From contig NZ_CP007220.1 of NCBI RefSeq assembly GCF_001632805.1, forward strand, positions 4,965,818 to 5,029,817: a stretch of DNA of 64,000 bases, given 5' to 3'. A model generated the notes under the pieces. The model was given only the letters and a program-made list of their open reading frames with translations, had not been told where the DNA came from and did no database searches. The stretch comes from Mycobacteroides chelonae CCUG 47445. GTDB taxonomy: Bacteria; Actinomycetota; Actinomycetes; Mycobacteriales; Mycobacteriaceae. Shown piece after piece: positions 54,600 to 64,000 of this stretch (positions within the stretch are counted from its first letter, which is position 1; each line of letters begins with the position of its first letter). The translations under genes were made by a program, and so were the position numbers.

Positions 54600-55448
54600 C
54601 TACGCCGCGGGCACAGGCTGTTTGGTAGGTGCGCCACGGACCGGTCCCAACACCGTGGCTCCGACCGCATCGCGGTAACGCTGGCACGTAGGTGAGTACG
54701 CCGCGATCACGACTGCCAAGAGGTTGAGGGCCGTGCACAGGATGGCGATCGACCACGACGGTCCGGGCCCGAGTCCCAGATGAATGGCGAAATAGTTCGG
54801 CAGCGTGCAGATGATGGTGTAGGCGAGATACGCCCCAGGGGCGACGAATGGGATTATCGCCCAACGGTATCCGCGCATATGCGGTCGGATCACTACCAGT
54901 ACCCAGGCGATCATCACCAAGAATCCGCCATTCTGCACGAGGCTGGGCAGTGGCACTCCGTAGACCAGTGCGTTGTTGCTGTAGTACCGCATCAGGCCGA
55001 AATGACTGTTGACCATCTCGCCGATGCATTCGCCAATCCCGAAGACCACCGCAAACACGATGAGTGTCCATGCGGCCCAACCCTTTTTGATCATCTCGTA
55101 GACGAGTAGCGCCGTCGGGGCCGTGCCCACCCAGACCAGGGGAACGAAGATCGGGAGGGGCCGGTCGGCGATCGTGACGTAGGGCAGGGCGTTGGTCATA
55201 TAGGTGGTGGCGCCGATGACGTCGAGCCACGGCTCGACAAAGTACGGCAGGATTGTCACCCCGCTGAGCATGATCAGCCAGTACATCAGTGCGTCTTCGT
55301 GCCTGCGCAGGGTCATCCATCCCACCCAGATCAGCGAAATCGCCAGGCACGCAACAAGTATCGCAATAACAGTCCACGCCCACCACGGCTCACCGTGAAT
55401 GACTGGTGGTGGACCCCACTGCGCACCGGCGCTCCATCGTGTCGTCAC
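54600..55448 (-). CDS. AveC-like membrane protein (spirocyclase family)
   Basis: 282 residues from GTG 55448 behind AAAGGACAC. An upstream ATG at 55514 has weaker context. About seven membrane helices: WWAWTVIAILVACLAISLIW (about 23-42), a second near 50-75 and so on. Motifs GIGECIGEMVNSHFGLMRYY and GVPLPSLVQNGGFLVM suggest the AveC family, which in avermectin makes the spiroketal ring. In mycobacteria such proteins have no known product. It is transcribed toward the P450 and is divergent from a TetR gene. Confidence 0.75.
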   Translation of the reverse strand: MTTRWSAGAQWGPPPVIHGEPWWAWTVIAILVACLAISLIWVGWMTLRRHEDALMYWLIMLSGVTILPYFVEPWLDVIGATTYMTNALPYVTIADRPLPIFVPLVWVGTAPTALLVYEMIKKGWAAWTLIVFAVVFGIGECIGEMVNSHFGLMRYYSNNALVYGVPLPSLVQNGGFLVMIAWVLVVIRPHMRGYRWAIIPFVAPGAYLAYTIICTLPNYFAIHLGLGPGPSWSIAILCTALNLLAVVIAAYSPTCQRYRDAVGATVLGPVRGAPTKQPVPAA

Positions 55449-55588
55449 AAGTGTCCTTTCGCCGTCGGTAAGCGGTTCTTTCGGACAGTAATGTCTGGTT
55501 TGAGAATAAGTCAATCATTTTAAGACAAATCATTCCGCAAGACGACACACCTCGACCATTGCCTGCGCCGTCGACTATTCTCAGCCGC
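55449..55588. promoter_or_regulatory. Divergent AveC-like / TetR control region
   Basis: 140 bases, AT-rich in the middle. TAAGTCA and TAAGACA occur as direct repeats about 14 bases apart (55508-55528). TATTCT (55576-55581) stands 7 bases before TetR ATG 55589, a leaderless-type promoter. The TetR protein probably binds here and controls both directions. Confidence 0.45.
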
Positions 55589-56230
55589 ATGGAGGACCCC
55601 GCGGAGCCGCCGATCCGCATGGCAGAACGGCAGCGCGCTCGACGCAGCGAGCTCGTCAAAGAAGAGGTGGTGGAGGCTGCCCTCGCGGAATTCTCCGAGC
55701 GCGGGTACCACCAGACATCGATTGCGCACATCGCGGAACGGCTCGGCACCGGTCACTCGATGTTCTATCGATACTTCACCAACAAACGCGACATCCTCGA
55801 ACACGTGGTTCAGCACGCCACCCAGCGCACCGTCGAAACTCTCAGCCACACGCTGCCCGGCCGCATCACGTCGCTGGACGAATTCCACGATTTTGCAGTG
55901 AATCTCGGGCTTGCCTACATCGGGATGGTGGTGGCAGATCCTCGACTGTCGCGCTTGATGCTGCAACAGGGTGCGGCCGTGGATGCGGAGATGACTGCGC
56001 AGTTCTGCCAGGTGTTCGACGCCGGTGCTTCGGTTCTCGCCGGCCTATTACGTGATGGGATCGAATCTGGTTATGTCCGGCCGGGTATCGACGTTGAGGC
56101 CGTCGCCGATTCGGTGGCGGGCATCCCGCTCGGGATACTTGCCCGCTATGGGCACGACCCCGATCAGGACGTTCTCGCATCGCGTGTACGCGCGACCGCC
56201 GACCTCGTCTGCCGGGGGATCGCCCCGTAG
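55589..56230 (+). CDS. TetR-family regulator of the P450/AveC cluster
   Basis: 213 residues from ATG 55589. HTH (VEAALAEFSERGYHQTSIAHIAERLGTGHSMFYRYFTNKRD) near 27-66. The helical ligand domain includes LMLQQGAAVDAEMTAQF. Divergent from the AveC-like gene and 38 bases upstream of the MBL gene on the same strand, so probably the switch of the cluster. Confidence 0.92.
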   Translation: MEDPAEPPIRMAERQRARRSELVKEEVVEAALAEFSERGYHQTSIAHIAERLGTGHSMFYRYFTNKRDILEHVVQHATQRTVETLSHTLPGRITSLDEFHDFAVNLGLAYIGMVVADPRLSRLMLQQGAAVDAEMTAQFCQVFDAGASVLAGLLRDGIESGYVRPGIDVEAVADSVAGIPLGILARYGHDPDQDVLASRVRATADLVCRGIAP

Positions 56231-56268
56231 CGGGAATACGCCGCTCCCGGTGAGCGTTTCCGGCCGCT

Positions 56269-57180
56269 GTGAACACATTCACCGTCGGTGATGCGACCGT
56301 CACACAGCTCACCGAACTCGCGGTGTGGCCGATCCCGCCGCACGATTGGTATCCAGCCATCAGCGAGCAACAGCTCGCGTTCGCCCGAGCCACGTACGCA
56401 CCATCGGCCGTCTCGACAGACGGTGCTGATCTGATCTTCTCCATCCACAACTACCTCATCGAGCTGGGCGACACCGTCGTGGTAGTCGACACCTGCTCGG
56501 GCAATCACAAGAACCGGCCCCTGTTCCCAGACCTCCACATGCTCGATACCGACTACCTGAATCACCTCAAGCACGCAGGATTTGATCCCGAGGACGTCGA
56601 CGTCGTCATCAATACCCATCTCCATCTGGACCATTGCGGATGGAACACCCGGCTAATCAACGGCACCTGGCAGCCCACTTTTTCGAACGCCACGTACCTG
56701 TTCCATGCCGCTGAGCTCAAATACATTCAGGCACAATGGGAGTCGTCTCCGGCAGGTGAGTGGGCCGAGGGCGGCGGCTGGGTCTATCAGGACAGTGTCC
56801 TTCCGGTCCTTGAGCATTCTCCGCACCGCTTCGTCGCGCCGGGGCATCAAATCCACGCGCACGGCTCCACCCGCATCACCACCCTGGACACGGCCGGGCA
56901 CACGCCGGGGCACCTCGCCATCGAAATCAGTGCTCCGGGCACCGGTGTGATCATCTCCGGTGACGCGTTGCATCACCCCATGCAGGCCCAGTTTCCAGAT
57001 CTGCCCTTTTTCGCGGACGCCGATCCTGCCATGGGTACCGCTGCCCGTCGCGCACTGCTCGGACGCTGCGCCGACGAAGGCTTGCGCCTGGTGACCGCCC
57101 ACTTCCCCGAGCATCTACCGATGGGTGTCCGCCGGAGCGGCACCACATTTGAATGGACGTACCCTCCAACCGGGCAATGA
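56269..57180 (+). CDS. MBL-fold metallohydrolase
   Basis: 303 residues from GTG 56269. Metal site HxHxDH at 117-122 (NTHLHLDHCGWN), His211 (AGHTPGH), Asp232 (SGDALHH) and His278. The shape matches N-acyl-homoserine lactonase-type or ester/lactone hydrolases. Could open a lactone or spiro-acetal made by the P450/AveC pair. This is inference. Follows TetR by 38 bases. Its end is 10 bases from the convergent Rv3916c-like gene. Confidence 0.9.
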   Translation: MNTFTVGDATVTQLTELAVWPIPPHDWYPAISEQQLAFARATYAPSAVSTDGADLIFSIHNYLIELGDTVVVVDTCSGNHKNRPLFPDLHMLDTDYLNHLKHAGFDPEDVDVVINTHLHLDHCGWNTRLINGTWQPTFSNATYLFHAAELKYIQAQWESSPAGEWAEGGGWVYQDSVLPVLEHSPHRFVAPGHQIHAHGSTRITTLDTAGHTPGHLAIEISAPGTGVIISGDALHHPMQAQFPDLPFFADADPAMGTAARRALLGRCADEGLRLVTAHFPEHLPMGVRRSGTTFEWTYPPTGQ

Positions 57181-57190
57181 ACCCTTGCCG

Positions 57191-57907
57191 CTAGAACGCC
57201 GCGCTCACCACCGGGCCGGCCCCTGCAGGTTGCGGAATCCGCACCGACTCCAGGAGTCGCTCCAACGCGGCCTCCACGTCGGCCTTCCAGCCGAGCCCGC
57301 TATCAAGCTCCAACCGCAGTCGCGGGAAATGCTGGTGCGGTGCGACCACCGTGAAGCCCACATCCTTCAGGAATTCGACATCGATCATGCACTGCTCGAT
57401 GGTGCACTCCCCCAGCACATCTGCCGCTTCTGAATGCCTGACCAACGATCCTTCGCAGAGATCCAGCGCCTCACTGGTCCGGCCGAACGCCTCCAGCGCG
57501 CGCACACCGCGGCGCACCAACTCGGCGACCACATTGGCGATGATGCTGTGCGGCAATCCGTCTGACTCGTGACCCGGCTCCACACCCAAGGACGTCAGCA
57601 AGACTGCATCCGCGCTGACCGGGGCGGTCGGGAACAACCGCGCACGAGGCACCACCCCGGGCGGGGCATACAACGCGTATCCCACCGTGGCGGGTCGGGA
57701 CTGTGGGCCGGCGATGGCGACCTGACCGCATGACCCCCACTCGAGCATGACCATCGACAGCCACGCTTCCTTCTCGAACTCTGGGTCCGACAGGTGCTGG
57801 CTGTCTCCGACGGTAGCGGGGTCCACTTCCCAGAAGACACACCGCCGGGCGTGCTTGGGCAGCTGCTCGAAACCATCGAGCCGCAAAGGAACGATCCGAG
57901 CCGACAC
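57191..57907 (-). CDS. GNAT-like conserved hypothetical (Rv3916c-like)
   Basis: 238 residues from GTG 57907, chosen because VSARIVPLRLDGFEQLPKHA then RRCVFWEVDP is the conserved start. An earlier ATG at 57937 is possible. The core (FPTAPVSADAVLLTSLGV, ALEAFGR, CMIDVEFLKDVGFTVVAPH) looks like an acetyltransferase with QSRPATVGYALYAPP. Position upstream of parB on the same strand equals Rv3916c. Function unknown. Confidence 0.8.
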   Translation of the reverse strand: MSARIVPLRLDGFEQLPKHARRCVFWEVDPATVGDSQHLSDPEFEKEAWLSMVMLEWGSCGQVAIAGPQSRPATVGYALYAPPGVVPRARLFPTAPVSADAVLLTSLGVEPGHESDGLPHSIIANVVAELVRRGVRALEAFGRTSEALDLCEGSLVRHSEAADVLGECTIEQCMIDVEFLKDVGFTVVAPHQHFPRLRLELDSGLGWKADVEAALERLLESVRIPQPAGAGPVVSAAF

Positions 57908-58161
57908 TGGTCTTGTACGCCTCCACGTCAGGTCCACATGGTGCGCGGAACGCCTCAGGCATCCGGCAACCCTTCAAGGATATGCGAAATTTCTGGTTTG
58001 GCACCCGGCGACCTTGCCGGGATACCGGGAATCCACGGCCGGACCCGTCACCGTGCCGACGATTCCCCTGTGGAGCCGAATCTTCTTACTTGCCAAGTGT
58101 TTTCGCGCAGAAGCCGAGTCTGGCGGGTTTTCGCGTCACAGTGACGTTTCTCCCCCGTGGG
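57908..58161. other. Region between the Rv3916c-like gene and parB
   Basis: 254 bases without a supported gene. A short palindrome GTCACAGTGAC (58135-58145) lies 17 bases past the parB stop and could be an MtrA-like site or a terminator piece. Promoter of the Rv3916c-like gene is probably here. Confidence 0.35.
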
Positions 58162-59154
58162 TTAGGACGTGGCTTCGCCGGACATCATGTCGACAATTCG
58201 CTGTAAATCTTCCACCGAGCCGAACTCGACGACGATTTTGCCCTTGCGCTTGCCCAGGCTCACGGTCACGCGGGTGTCGAAGGTGCCCGACAGTCGCTCG
58301 GCGACATCCTGCAGACCCGGCATCTGGATCGGCTTGCGCCGCGGCGCCGGTTTGGGAGCGTCGCTGCGGTTCGCGAGCGTCACCGCTTCCTCTGCGGCAC
58401 GCACCGACATTCCCTCGGCCACGATCCGGGCGGCAAGCTCCTCCTGCGCCTCGGCTCCACCCTCAAGGGCGAGCAGCGCTCGTGCATGACCAGCCGACAG
58501 CACACCCGCCGCGACCCTGCGCTGTACCGCGATGGGTAGGCGCAGCAGTCGGATCATGTTGGAGATCACCGGGCGCGATCGACCGATCCGGGACGCCAAC
58601 TCTTCGTGCGTCACTTCGAACTCATCGAGAAGCTGTTGGTACGCGGCCGCCTCTTCCAAGGGGTTCAGCTGTGCCCGGTGGATGTTCTCCAACAACGCGT
58701 CTCGAAGCAGATTGTCGTCGGCCGTCTCCCGGACGATCGCCGGGATGGTGTCCAAACCGGCCTCCTGGGTAGCGCGCCACCGCCGCTCCCCCATGACGAG
58801 TTGGTAGTCACCGCCCTCGACCGCACGCACCACGATCGGCTGCATCACGCCGAACTCGCGGATGGAGTGGACCAACTCCGCGAGTGCCTCCTCGTCGAAC
58901 ACCTGACGCGGCTGCTTGGGATTGGGCTTGATGGCCGTCACCGCGATCTCGCGATACACCGCGCCGATATCGGTGGCCGGTGCAGCCGGTGCAGCCGGAG
59001 CCGCTGGGCCGCCACCGATGATCACATCGGCGGCCGCGTCACCCAGGCGCGGGCCCGCAGGGGTAGGTGCACCATCCACCGGTGCGGTCGGGATCAGGGA
59101 TGCCAGGCCGCGGCCGAGTCCGCCCTTACGCCGTGATGATGGCGACTGACTCAT
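58162..59154 (-). CDS. parB: Chromosome-partitioning protein ParB
   Basis: 330 residues. The N-terminal [14 protein letters not shown] interacts with ParA. The ParB/Srx CTPase domain contains [12 protein letters not shown] (122-133). The central HTH ([25 protein letters not shown], about 178-203) binds parS. A C-terminal dimerisation domain carries [19 protein letters not shown]-dependent clamp loaded at parS near oriC. Same operon direction as parA, 64 bases downstream. Confidence 0.97.
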   Translation of the reverse strand: MSQSPSSRRKGGLGRGLASLIPTAPVDGAPTPAGPRLGDAAADVIIGGGPAAPAAPAAPATDIGAVYREIAVTAIKPNPKQPRQVFDEEALAELVHSIREFGVMQPIVVRAVEGGDYQLVMGERRWRATQEAGLDTIPAIVRETADDNLLRDALLENIHRAQLNPLEEAAAYQQLLDEFEVTHEELASRIGRSRPVISNMIRLLRLPIAVQRRVAAGVLSAGHARALLALEGGAEAQEELAARIVAEGMSVRAAEEAVTLANRSDAPKPAPRRKPIQMPGLQDVAERLSGTFDTRVTVSLGKRKGKIVVEFGSVEDLQRIVDMMSGEATS

Positions 59155-59218
59155 CGGTTACTTCTCCCTTTTCGCATCCGCTTTACGCACATGATCATCT
59201 TCTCGCAGTGCACAACGC

Positions 59219-60163
59219 TCATTGTGGATCACTCGCCGACGGGCTCGGCCGCTGCGCGAGTTCGCGCGCGGCATCCAAGTAACTCAGGGCTCCCCGTGAA
59301 CCCGGGTCGTATTCGAGGACGCTGGTTCCGTATCCCGGAGCCTCTGAGACCTTGACGCTGCGCGGGATGACCGACCCCAACACCTTCGGACCGAAGTGGC
59401 TACGCACTTCGTCGGCCACCTGGTCGGCGAGCTTGGTCCTGCCGTCGTACATGGTGAGCAGAATCGTCGACACATGCAGCGCGGGATTCAGGTGGGCCTG
59501 GACAAGTTCGATGTTGCGTAGCAGCTGACCGACGCCCTCCAGCGCGTAGTACTCGCACTGGATCGGGATCAGCACCTCGTTCGCCGCCACGAGTGCGTTG
59601 ACCGTCAACAGGCCGAGCGAAGGCGGGCAGTCGATGAACACGAAGTCGAAATCGTCGGCGGGTAGCCCGGCGATTGCACCGCGCAGCCGGCCTTCACGAG
59701 CCACCATCGACACCAATTCAATCTCGGCACCGGCTAGGTCGATCGTCGCCGGAACGCAGAACAGATGCTCACTCTGCGGGCTGGACTGGATCGCGTCCTT
59801 GATGGGTATCTCGCCGAGTAGGACCTCGTATGACGACGGGGTGCCTGCCCGATGATCGGCGCCCAGGGCAGTGCTTGCGTTGCCCTGGGGATCGAGGTCG
59901 ATCACCAGAACATTCAGGCCCTGCATCGCCATCGCGGCGGCGAGGTTCACCGCAGTCGTGGTCTTGCCGACGCCACCCTTCTGGTTGGCGATCGTCAGCA
60001 TCCGGCGATGAGCCGGCTTCGGAAGACGGACCGATCCTTGCTTGATCTGGGTGGCGCGCTGAGCGGCTGCACCGATGGGAGTCTCCGACTCCTCGAAGTT
60101 CGCGGGCGATCGGTGGCCGTCACCCGTTGCTCCGGTTTCACGTGAAACATCGTCGCTAGTCAC
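59219..60163 (-). CDS. parA: Chromosome-partitioning ATPase ParA
   Basis: 314 residues from GTG 60163, chosen because AAGGAG precedes it by 7 bases. Deviant Walker A KGGVGKTTT near 62-70, Walker A' with DLDPQGNAS and Walker B VFIDCPPSLG. It binds the polar scaffold and pulls ParB-parS complexes. Codons 5-10 are made of a parS sequence (see 60134-60149). Confidence 0.97.
   Translation of the reverse strand: MTSDDVSRETGATGDGHRSPANFEESETPIGAAAQRATQIKQGSVRLPKPAHRRMLTIANQKGGVGKTTTAVNLAAAMAMQGLNVLVIDLDPQGNASTALGADHRAGTPSSYEVLLGEIPIKDAIQSSPQSEHLFCVPATIDLAGAEIELVSMVAREGRLRGAIAGLPADDFDFVFIDCPPSLGLLTVNALVAANEVLIPIQCEYYALEGVGQLLRNIELVQAHLNPALHVSTILLTMYDGRTKLADQVADEVRSHFGPKVLGSVIPRSVKVSEAPGYGTSVLEYDPGSRGALSYLDAARELAQRPSPSASDPQ
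60134..60149. promoter_or_regulatory. parS site 1 (within parA)
   Basis: GGTTTCACGTGAAACA, one base off the consensus TGTTTCACGTGAAACA. It codes for VSRET at the start of ParA. Confidence 0.9.
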
Positions 60164-60185
60164 TGTCGTCTCCTTGATCGGATGC

Positions 60186-60923
<738 letters not shown>

Positions 60924-60948
60924 TTACATGGATGGGATTTGGTGGTGA

Positions 60949-61494
60949 TCAGTCGTGCAGGACGACCACACGGCGCGACGGCTCCACGCCCTCGCTCTCG
61001 CTGTGCACACCGTCGATCGCTGCAACGGCGTCGTGCACAATCTTGCGCTCGAAAGGAGTCATGGGCGCGAGCTCCTCGCGCTCACCGGACTCCAGCACCT
61101 GCTTGGCGATCTTGGTGCCCAGCGCCGCCAGCTCATCACGACGACGGCCACGCCAGTTCGCAATATCCAGCATCAAGCGGCTGCGCTCACCGGACTTCTG
61201 CTGCACCGCCAGCCGGGTCAATTCCTGCAACGCATCGAGCACCTCGCCCTTGCGGCCCACGAGCTTGGACAGGTCGCCGCCGCCGTCGATGCTCACAATC
61301 GCGCGGTCTCCCTCGACATCGAGGTCGATGTCGCCATCGAAGTCCAGGACGTCGAGGAGCTCCTCGAGATAGTCGCCGGCGATCTCACCTTCGGCAACCA
61401 GACGTTCCTCGAGATCCACCGTGCGCGTCTCACCCTCCGGTGCGGCGTCGACCTCGGTGGTGGTCTCTTCGGCTTGAGTGTCCAGATCGGTCAT
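60949..61494 (-). CDS. jag: Jag/KhpB-like RNA-binding protein (R3H domain)
   Basis: 181 residues. An acidic N-terminus (1-45), a KH-II fold with VGRKGEVLDALQELTRL near 78-94, and the R3H domain (RRRDELAALGTKIAKQVLESG, about 116-137). Counterpart of Rv3920c. KhpB proteins regulate cell-wall and division mRNAs. In an operon with yidC, 42 bases downstream. Confidence 0.93.
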   Translation of the reverse strand: MTDLDTQAEETTTEVDAAPEGETRTVDLEERLVAEGEIAGDYLEELLDVLDFDGDIDLDVEGDRAIVSIDGGGDLSKLVGRKGEVLDALQELTRLAVQQKSGERSRLMLDIANWRGRRRDELAALGTKIAKQVLESGEREELAPMTPFERKIVHDAVAAIDGVHSESEGVEPSRRVVVLHD

Positions 61495-61536
61495 CGTTCT
61501 TCTCCCTCTGTCACGCCCGTGCAGAATCGCGGGCGG

Positions 61537-62622
61537 TTAGCGCTTGCGGCGACGATCGGGCCGAGCACCCGGCTTCGGGGTGCGGCTCGTCGTACCTGAT
61601 CCATTGGTGGAGTCCGGGGAAGCCTGTCCCCCGGTGTCCTCGTCCGTGCCACCCGATTCGACAATCTCGGTGCTATCGGATTCGTCTGCTTGTTTCGCCG
61701 GCTGGTTCTTCCCGCCGCGCGTCGGCTTGGCACCTGGCTTCGGGGCATTGGCGGCCCGTCGCTCCAGATCCGCCTGCTTCTTCTCTTCTTCTTCCTTGGC
61801 GATGTGGTTGAAGACGTAGTGCTGCTGACCAAACGTCCAAATGTTGTTGGACACCCAGTACAGGATGATGGCGATCGGCAGGAACGGACCACCCACGACC
61901 ACACCGAGCGGGAACACGTACAGCGCCAGCCGGTTCATGATCTGGGTCTGCGGGTTGGCCTGGGCCTCAGGACTCTGCCGCGCGATGGAGGCCCGGCTGT
62001 TGAAGTAAGTCGCGATACCCGCGATGACCATCAACGGTATCGAGACACCCGCGACGGCCCACCTGTTGAATTCGGTGAACGCGTCCAGACCCGTCGTCTG
62101 AATCATCGTGGCGCCCAGCGGCGCACCGAACAGGTTCGCGTCCAGGAAGTTGGCCACGTCGCCGGCGCTGAAGATGTAGTTACCCGTGGCGCGATTCGCC
62201 TCCACCGACATATGCACCTGACCGAAGCCACCGGTAGTTCTGTTGAACGAACGCAGTACATGGAACAGACCTAGGAACACCGGAATCTGGGCCAGCATCG
62301 GCAGGCAGCCCAGGATCGGATTGAAACCGTGCTCGCGCTGTAGCTTCTGCATCTCCAGCGCCATGCGCTGACGATCGTTCTTGTACTTCTTCTGCAGGGC
62401 TTTGATCTGTGGCTGCAGCTCCTGCATCTGGCGGGTGGTCCGAATCTGGCGGACGAACGGCTTGTACAGAATCGCGCGGAGGGTGAACACGAGGAACATC
62501 ACCGACAGCGCCCACGCAAAGAAGTTCTTGGGGCCCAGCAGGTACGCGAACAGCTTGTACCAAACCCACATGATCGCCGAGACGGGGTAGTAGATGAACC
62601 CGAGACTGAACCAATCAAACAT
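61537..62622 (-). CDS. yidC: Membrane protein insertase YidC
   Basis: 361 residues, about five or six membrane helices. [20 protein letters not shown] carries the conserved hydrophilic-groove Arg, followed by the coiled-coil loop [37 protein letters not shown] and the ending [16 protein letters not shown]. The C-terminus is a basic, glycine/serine-rich disordered tail of about 80 residues ([14 protein letters not shown]). It inserts membrane proteins alone or with SecYEG. Overlaps yidD by 8 bases. Confidence 0.96.
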   Translation of the reverse strand: MFDWFSLGFIYYPVSAIMWVWYKLFAYLLGPKNFFAWALSVMFLVFTLRAILYKPFVRQIRTTRQMQELQPQIKALQKKYKNDRQRMALEMQKLQREHGFNPILGCLPMLAQIPVFLGLFHVLRSFNRTTGGFGQVHMSVEANRATGNYIFSAGDVANFLDANLFGAPLGATMIQTTGLDAFTEFNRWAVAGVSIPLMVIAGIATYFNSRASIARQSPEAQANPQTQIMNRLALYVFPLGVVVGGPFLPIAIILYWVSNNIWTFGQQHYVFNHIAKEEEEKKQADLERRAANAPKPGAKPTRGGKNQPAKQADESDSTEIVESGGTDEDTGGQASPDSTNGSGTTSRTPKPGARPDRRRKR

Positions 62623-62899
62623 CCGCTGTACTCCTCCGCACGCTTACGTGCTCTACGTCTTCGTGCTTGGTATGGCGTTCAGGAATCGGATCCCATCCAC
62701 CGTGGTGCCAGGGCCCGCACTTCAGTAGGCGGATCGTGGCCAACCATCCGCCGCGGACCAGTCCGTGCACGGTCAATGCCTCGACCGCGTACTGGCTGCA
62801 GGTCGGCATAAACCGGCAACTGGGCAGACGCATCGGCGAGACCCAGGTTTGATACAGGCGAATCAGGAAGATCACCGCGCGTGCGGGACGGCTTTTCAT
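62615..62899 (-). CDS. yidD: Membrane protein insertion efficiency factor YidD
   Basis: 94 residues with the YidD signature [30 protein letters not shown] and [12 protein letters not shown] near 60-71. Amphipathic N-terminus. Helps YidC. Overlaps rnpA and yidC by a few bases. Confidence 0.94.
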   Translation of the reverse strand: MKSRPARAVIFLIRLYQTWVSPMRLPSCRFMPTCSQYAVEALTVHGLVRGGWLATIRLLKCGPWHHGGWDPIPERHTKHEDVEHVSVRRSTADV

Positions 62900-63279
62900 G
62901 GCTGCCGCTCTGGTGCGGGTTCCAACCGGTGTATCGACCGGTGGACTCCATCTCGCAATTGCTGACGCAGACTCGCCGAGAGTGCAGTGCTGCTACTAGG
63001 CAGCGCTCTGATCACCATGCGATCCACGGGTTCAAGTGTGGGGAGCACCTCGGCGGCAACATGCCGGAGTCGACGAGACACCCGATGGCGCACTACCGCG
63101 CCGCCTACCGATTTCCCGACGATCAAACCGACCTTGGGACCCTCGACGTCGGCCGATGTAGAACCCACACAGCCACGTTGCAGATGAATCACCAAGTCCG
63201 CGTGGGCAGTTCGCACTCCACGCTTGACGGTCTGCCGGAATTCGGATGATTTGGTCATCCGGTGTCGAGTCGGTAACAC
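62896..63279 (-). CDS. rnpA: Ribonuclease P protein component
   Basis: 127 residues from GTG 63279. Basic, with the RNR-type motif [19 protein letters not shown] near 54-72 and [17 protein letters not shown] at the N-terminus. Helps RNase P RNA (not in this window) cut tRNA leaders. 24 bases downstream of rpmH. Confidence 0.95.
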   Translation of the reverse strand: MLPTRHRMTKSSEFRQTVKRGVRTAHADLVIHLQRGCVGSTSADVEGPKVGLIVGKSVGGAVVRHRVSRRLRHVAAEVLPTLEPVDRMVIRALPSSSTALSASLRQQLRDGVHRSIHRLEPAPERQP

Positions 63280-63303
63280 CGACTACCTACCTGCGCCCGA
63301 AAC

Positions 63304-63447
63304 TCAGGCGGTCAGTTCCTTGCGGCCCTTACGACGCCGGACCGCAATGATTGCGCGACCGGCGCGGGTGCGCATGCGCAACCGGAAACCGTGGGTACGC
63401 GCGCGACGCCGATTGTTTGGCTGGAAGGTCCGCTTGCCCTTTGCCAC
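63304..63447 (-). CDS. rpmH: 50S ribosomal protein L34
   Basis: 47 residues, translated by hand: [15 protein letters not shown], then [15 protein letters not shown] and [17 protein letters not shown], the diagnostic L34 sequence and length. GTG start at 63447 with AAGGAG 8 bases upstream. First gene of rpmH-rnpA-yidD-yidC-jag-rsmG-parA-parB on the left side of oriC. Confidence 0.98.
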   Translation of the reverse strand: MAKGKRTFQPNNRRRARTHGFRLRMRTRAGRAIIAVRRRKGRKELTA

Positions 63448-63948
63448 CGCTACTACTCCTTTATGTCCGTCACGTGCTCAACTGACATCACTCACGCCGC
63501 CCGTTCACGACGCATGCAATGTGCTGAGACGCATCAGTCCGTTGGTACTGCTCACTCGCCACCGGCGCGGTGCCTACGGAATCTTGGGTTTCACCCCTGA
63601 TGACGTGCGGGTCGCGGCCGTGCCGCCAACGTTCGGGCGACTGTTTGAGGGTACTGACCTGCTCGTCGCCGGTCAAACTGATCCCAACCGTCACACGCGT
63701 ATCCCCTCTGCACAGCAGTCTGTCACCTTTACGAAAGTTGTCACCGCAGTCACGGGATAGGTTGGCGGGGCGGCACAAAAACTGTTAGCTTCTGCGAATG
63801 CCGTTTCCACCGGGCGAATGCATCGGAACCACCCACGCGGGCCGATGCCGATCGCGGTCGGACACCGACTAGCCGGTCCCCCGGAACAGGTGATCCAACG
63901 TGATCTCCTGGTATGCGCACACTGACCACCACGGGGTGGTCTGCTTTG

Positions 63949-63957
63949 TTGTCCACA
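63949..63957 (+). promoter_or_regulatory. DnaA box TTGTCCACA
   Basis: TTGTCCACA matches the mycobacterial DnaA-box consensus exactly. Confidence 0.8.
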
Positions 63958-63959
63958 GG

Positions 63960-63968
63960 TGTGGATAA
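63960..63968 (-). promoter_or_regulatory. DnaA box (TTATCCACA on minus strand)
   Basis: TGTGGATAA on the plus strand is a perfect reverse box. A weaker neighbour TGTGGAAAC follows at 63972-63980. Confidence 0.8.
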
Positions 63969-64000
63969 CCGTGTGGAAACCCACGACCGATCATTGAAAA

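Larger units (their letters stand above)
63448..64000. promoter_or_regulatory. rpmH-dnaA intergenic region (start of the origin)
   Basis: No gene in 553 bases. Promoters for rpmH (leftward) and dnaA (rightward, outside) must lie here. DnaA-box-like sequences cluster at the right end (63949-63980). dnaA is not reached in this window. Confidence 0.6.

Noticed and set aside
63488..63778. 96-codon frame in the rpmH-dnaA gap
   Set aside because: No start context or family; this is the regulatory region before dnaA.

Overview
The window looks like a rapidly growing, high-GC mycobacterium of the Mycobacteroides (M. abscessus/M. chelonae) type. This is inferred from gene content: the rsmG-parA-parB and rnpA-rpmH clusters, bkd, cwlM, a MurJ-pseudokinase fusion, mycobacterial ParB sites and DnaA boxes, and a glucosylglycerate hydrolase. 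The right edge is the origin-proximal end of the chromosome: rpmH is followed by DnaA boxes, and dnaA should start just beyond base 64000.

Layout. (1) 1-2050: a lower-GC accessory stretch with an open frame cut by the window edge, a small membrane protein and decayed pieces. (2) 2055-38600: a block collinear, but inverted, with the M. tuberculosis Rv0058-Rv0036 region: dnaB, rplI-rpsR-ssb-rpsF, GT87, ponA1, DUF5318, DUF1707 twins, padR, ino1, leuS, a proline-rich LpqN-type antigen, yqgE and an MFS transporter. Into it are set a permease, an SDR-TetR-acyl-CoA dehydrogenase-kinase operon, two PknH-sensor-like lipoproteins, the bkdABC branched-chain 2-oxoacid dehydrogenase with its Lrp-type regulator, and ggh. 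(3) 38590-40060: a junction zone with a Ca-binding-repeat protein and a TSUP transporter. (4) 40061-63447: the conserved left flank of oriC: pcnA, mutT4, a DUF6049-like protein, murJ, sigM-rsmA, trxB2-trxC, cwlM, a Rv3916c-like gene, parB-parA-rsmG-jag-yidC-yidD-rnpA-rpmH. It is interrupted between cwlM and the Rv3916c-like gene by a five-gene cluster (ferredoxin, P450, AveC-like membrane protein, TetR, metallo-beta-lactamase-fold hydrolase). (5) 63448-64000: the rpmH-dnaA intergenic region.

How it works together. The origin-proximal genes supply replication (dnaB, ssb), segregation (parA/parB with two strong parS sites), translation (rpmH, S6, S18, L9, leuS, pcnA), membrane insertion (yidC), redox balance (trx) and cell-wall synthesis (ponA1, murJ, cwlM). 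The most interesting accessory modules are the P450/AveC-like cluster at 52.7-57.2 kb and the operon at 16.4-20.1 kb. The latter resembles the kinase/acyl-CoA dehydrogenase/SDR set used for 4-hydroxyacid (levulinate-type) catabolism.

No tRNA, rRNA, CRISPR array or intact insertion sequence was seen.
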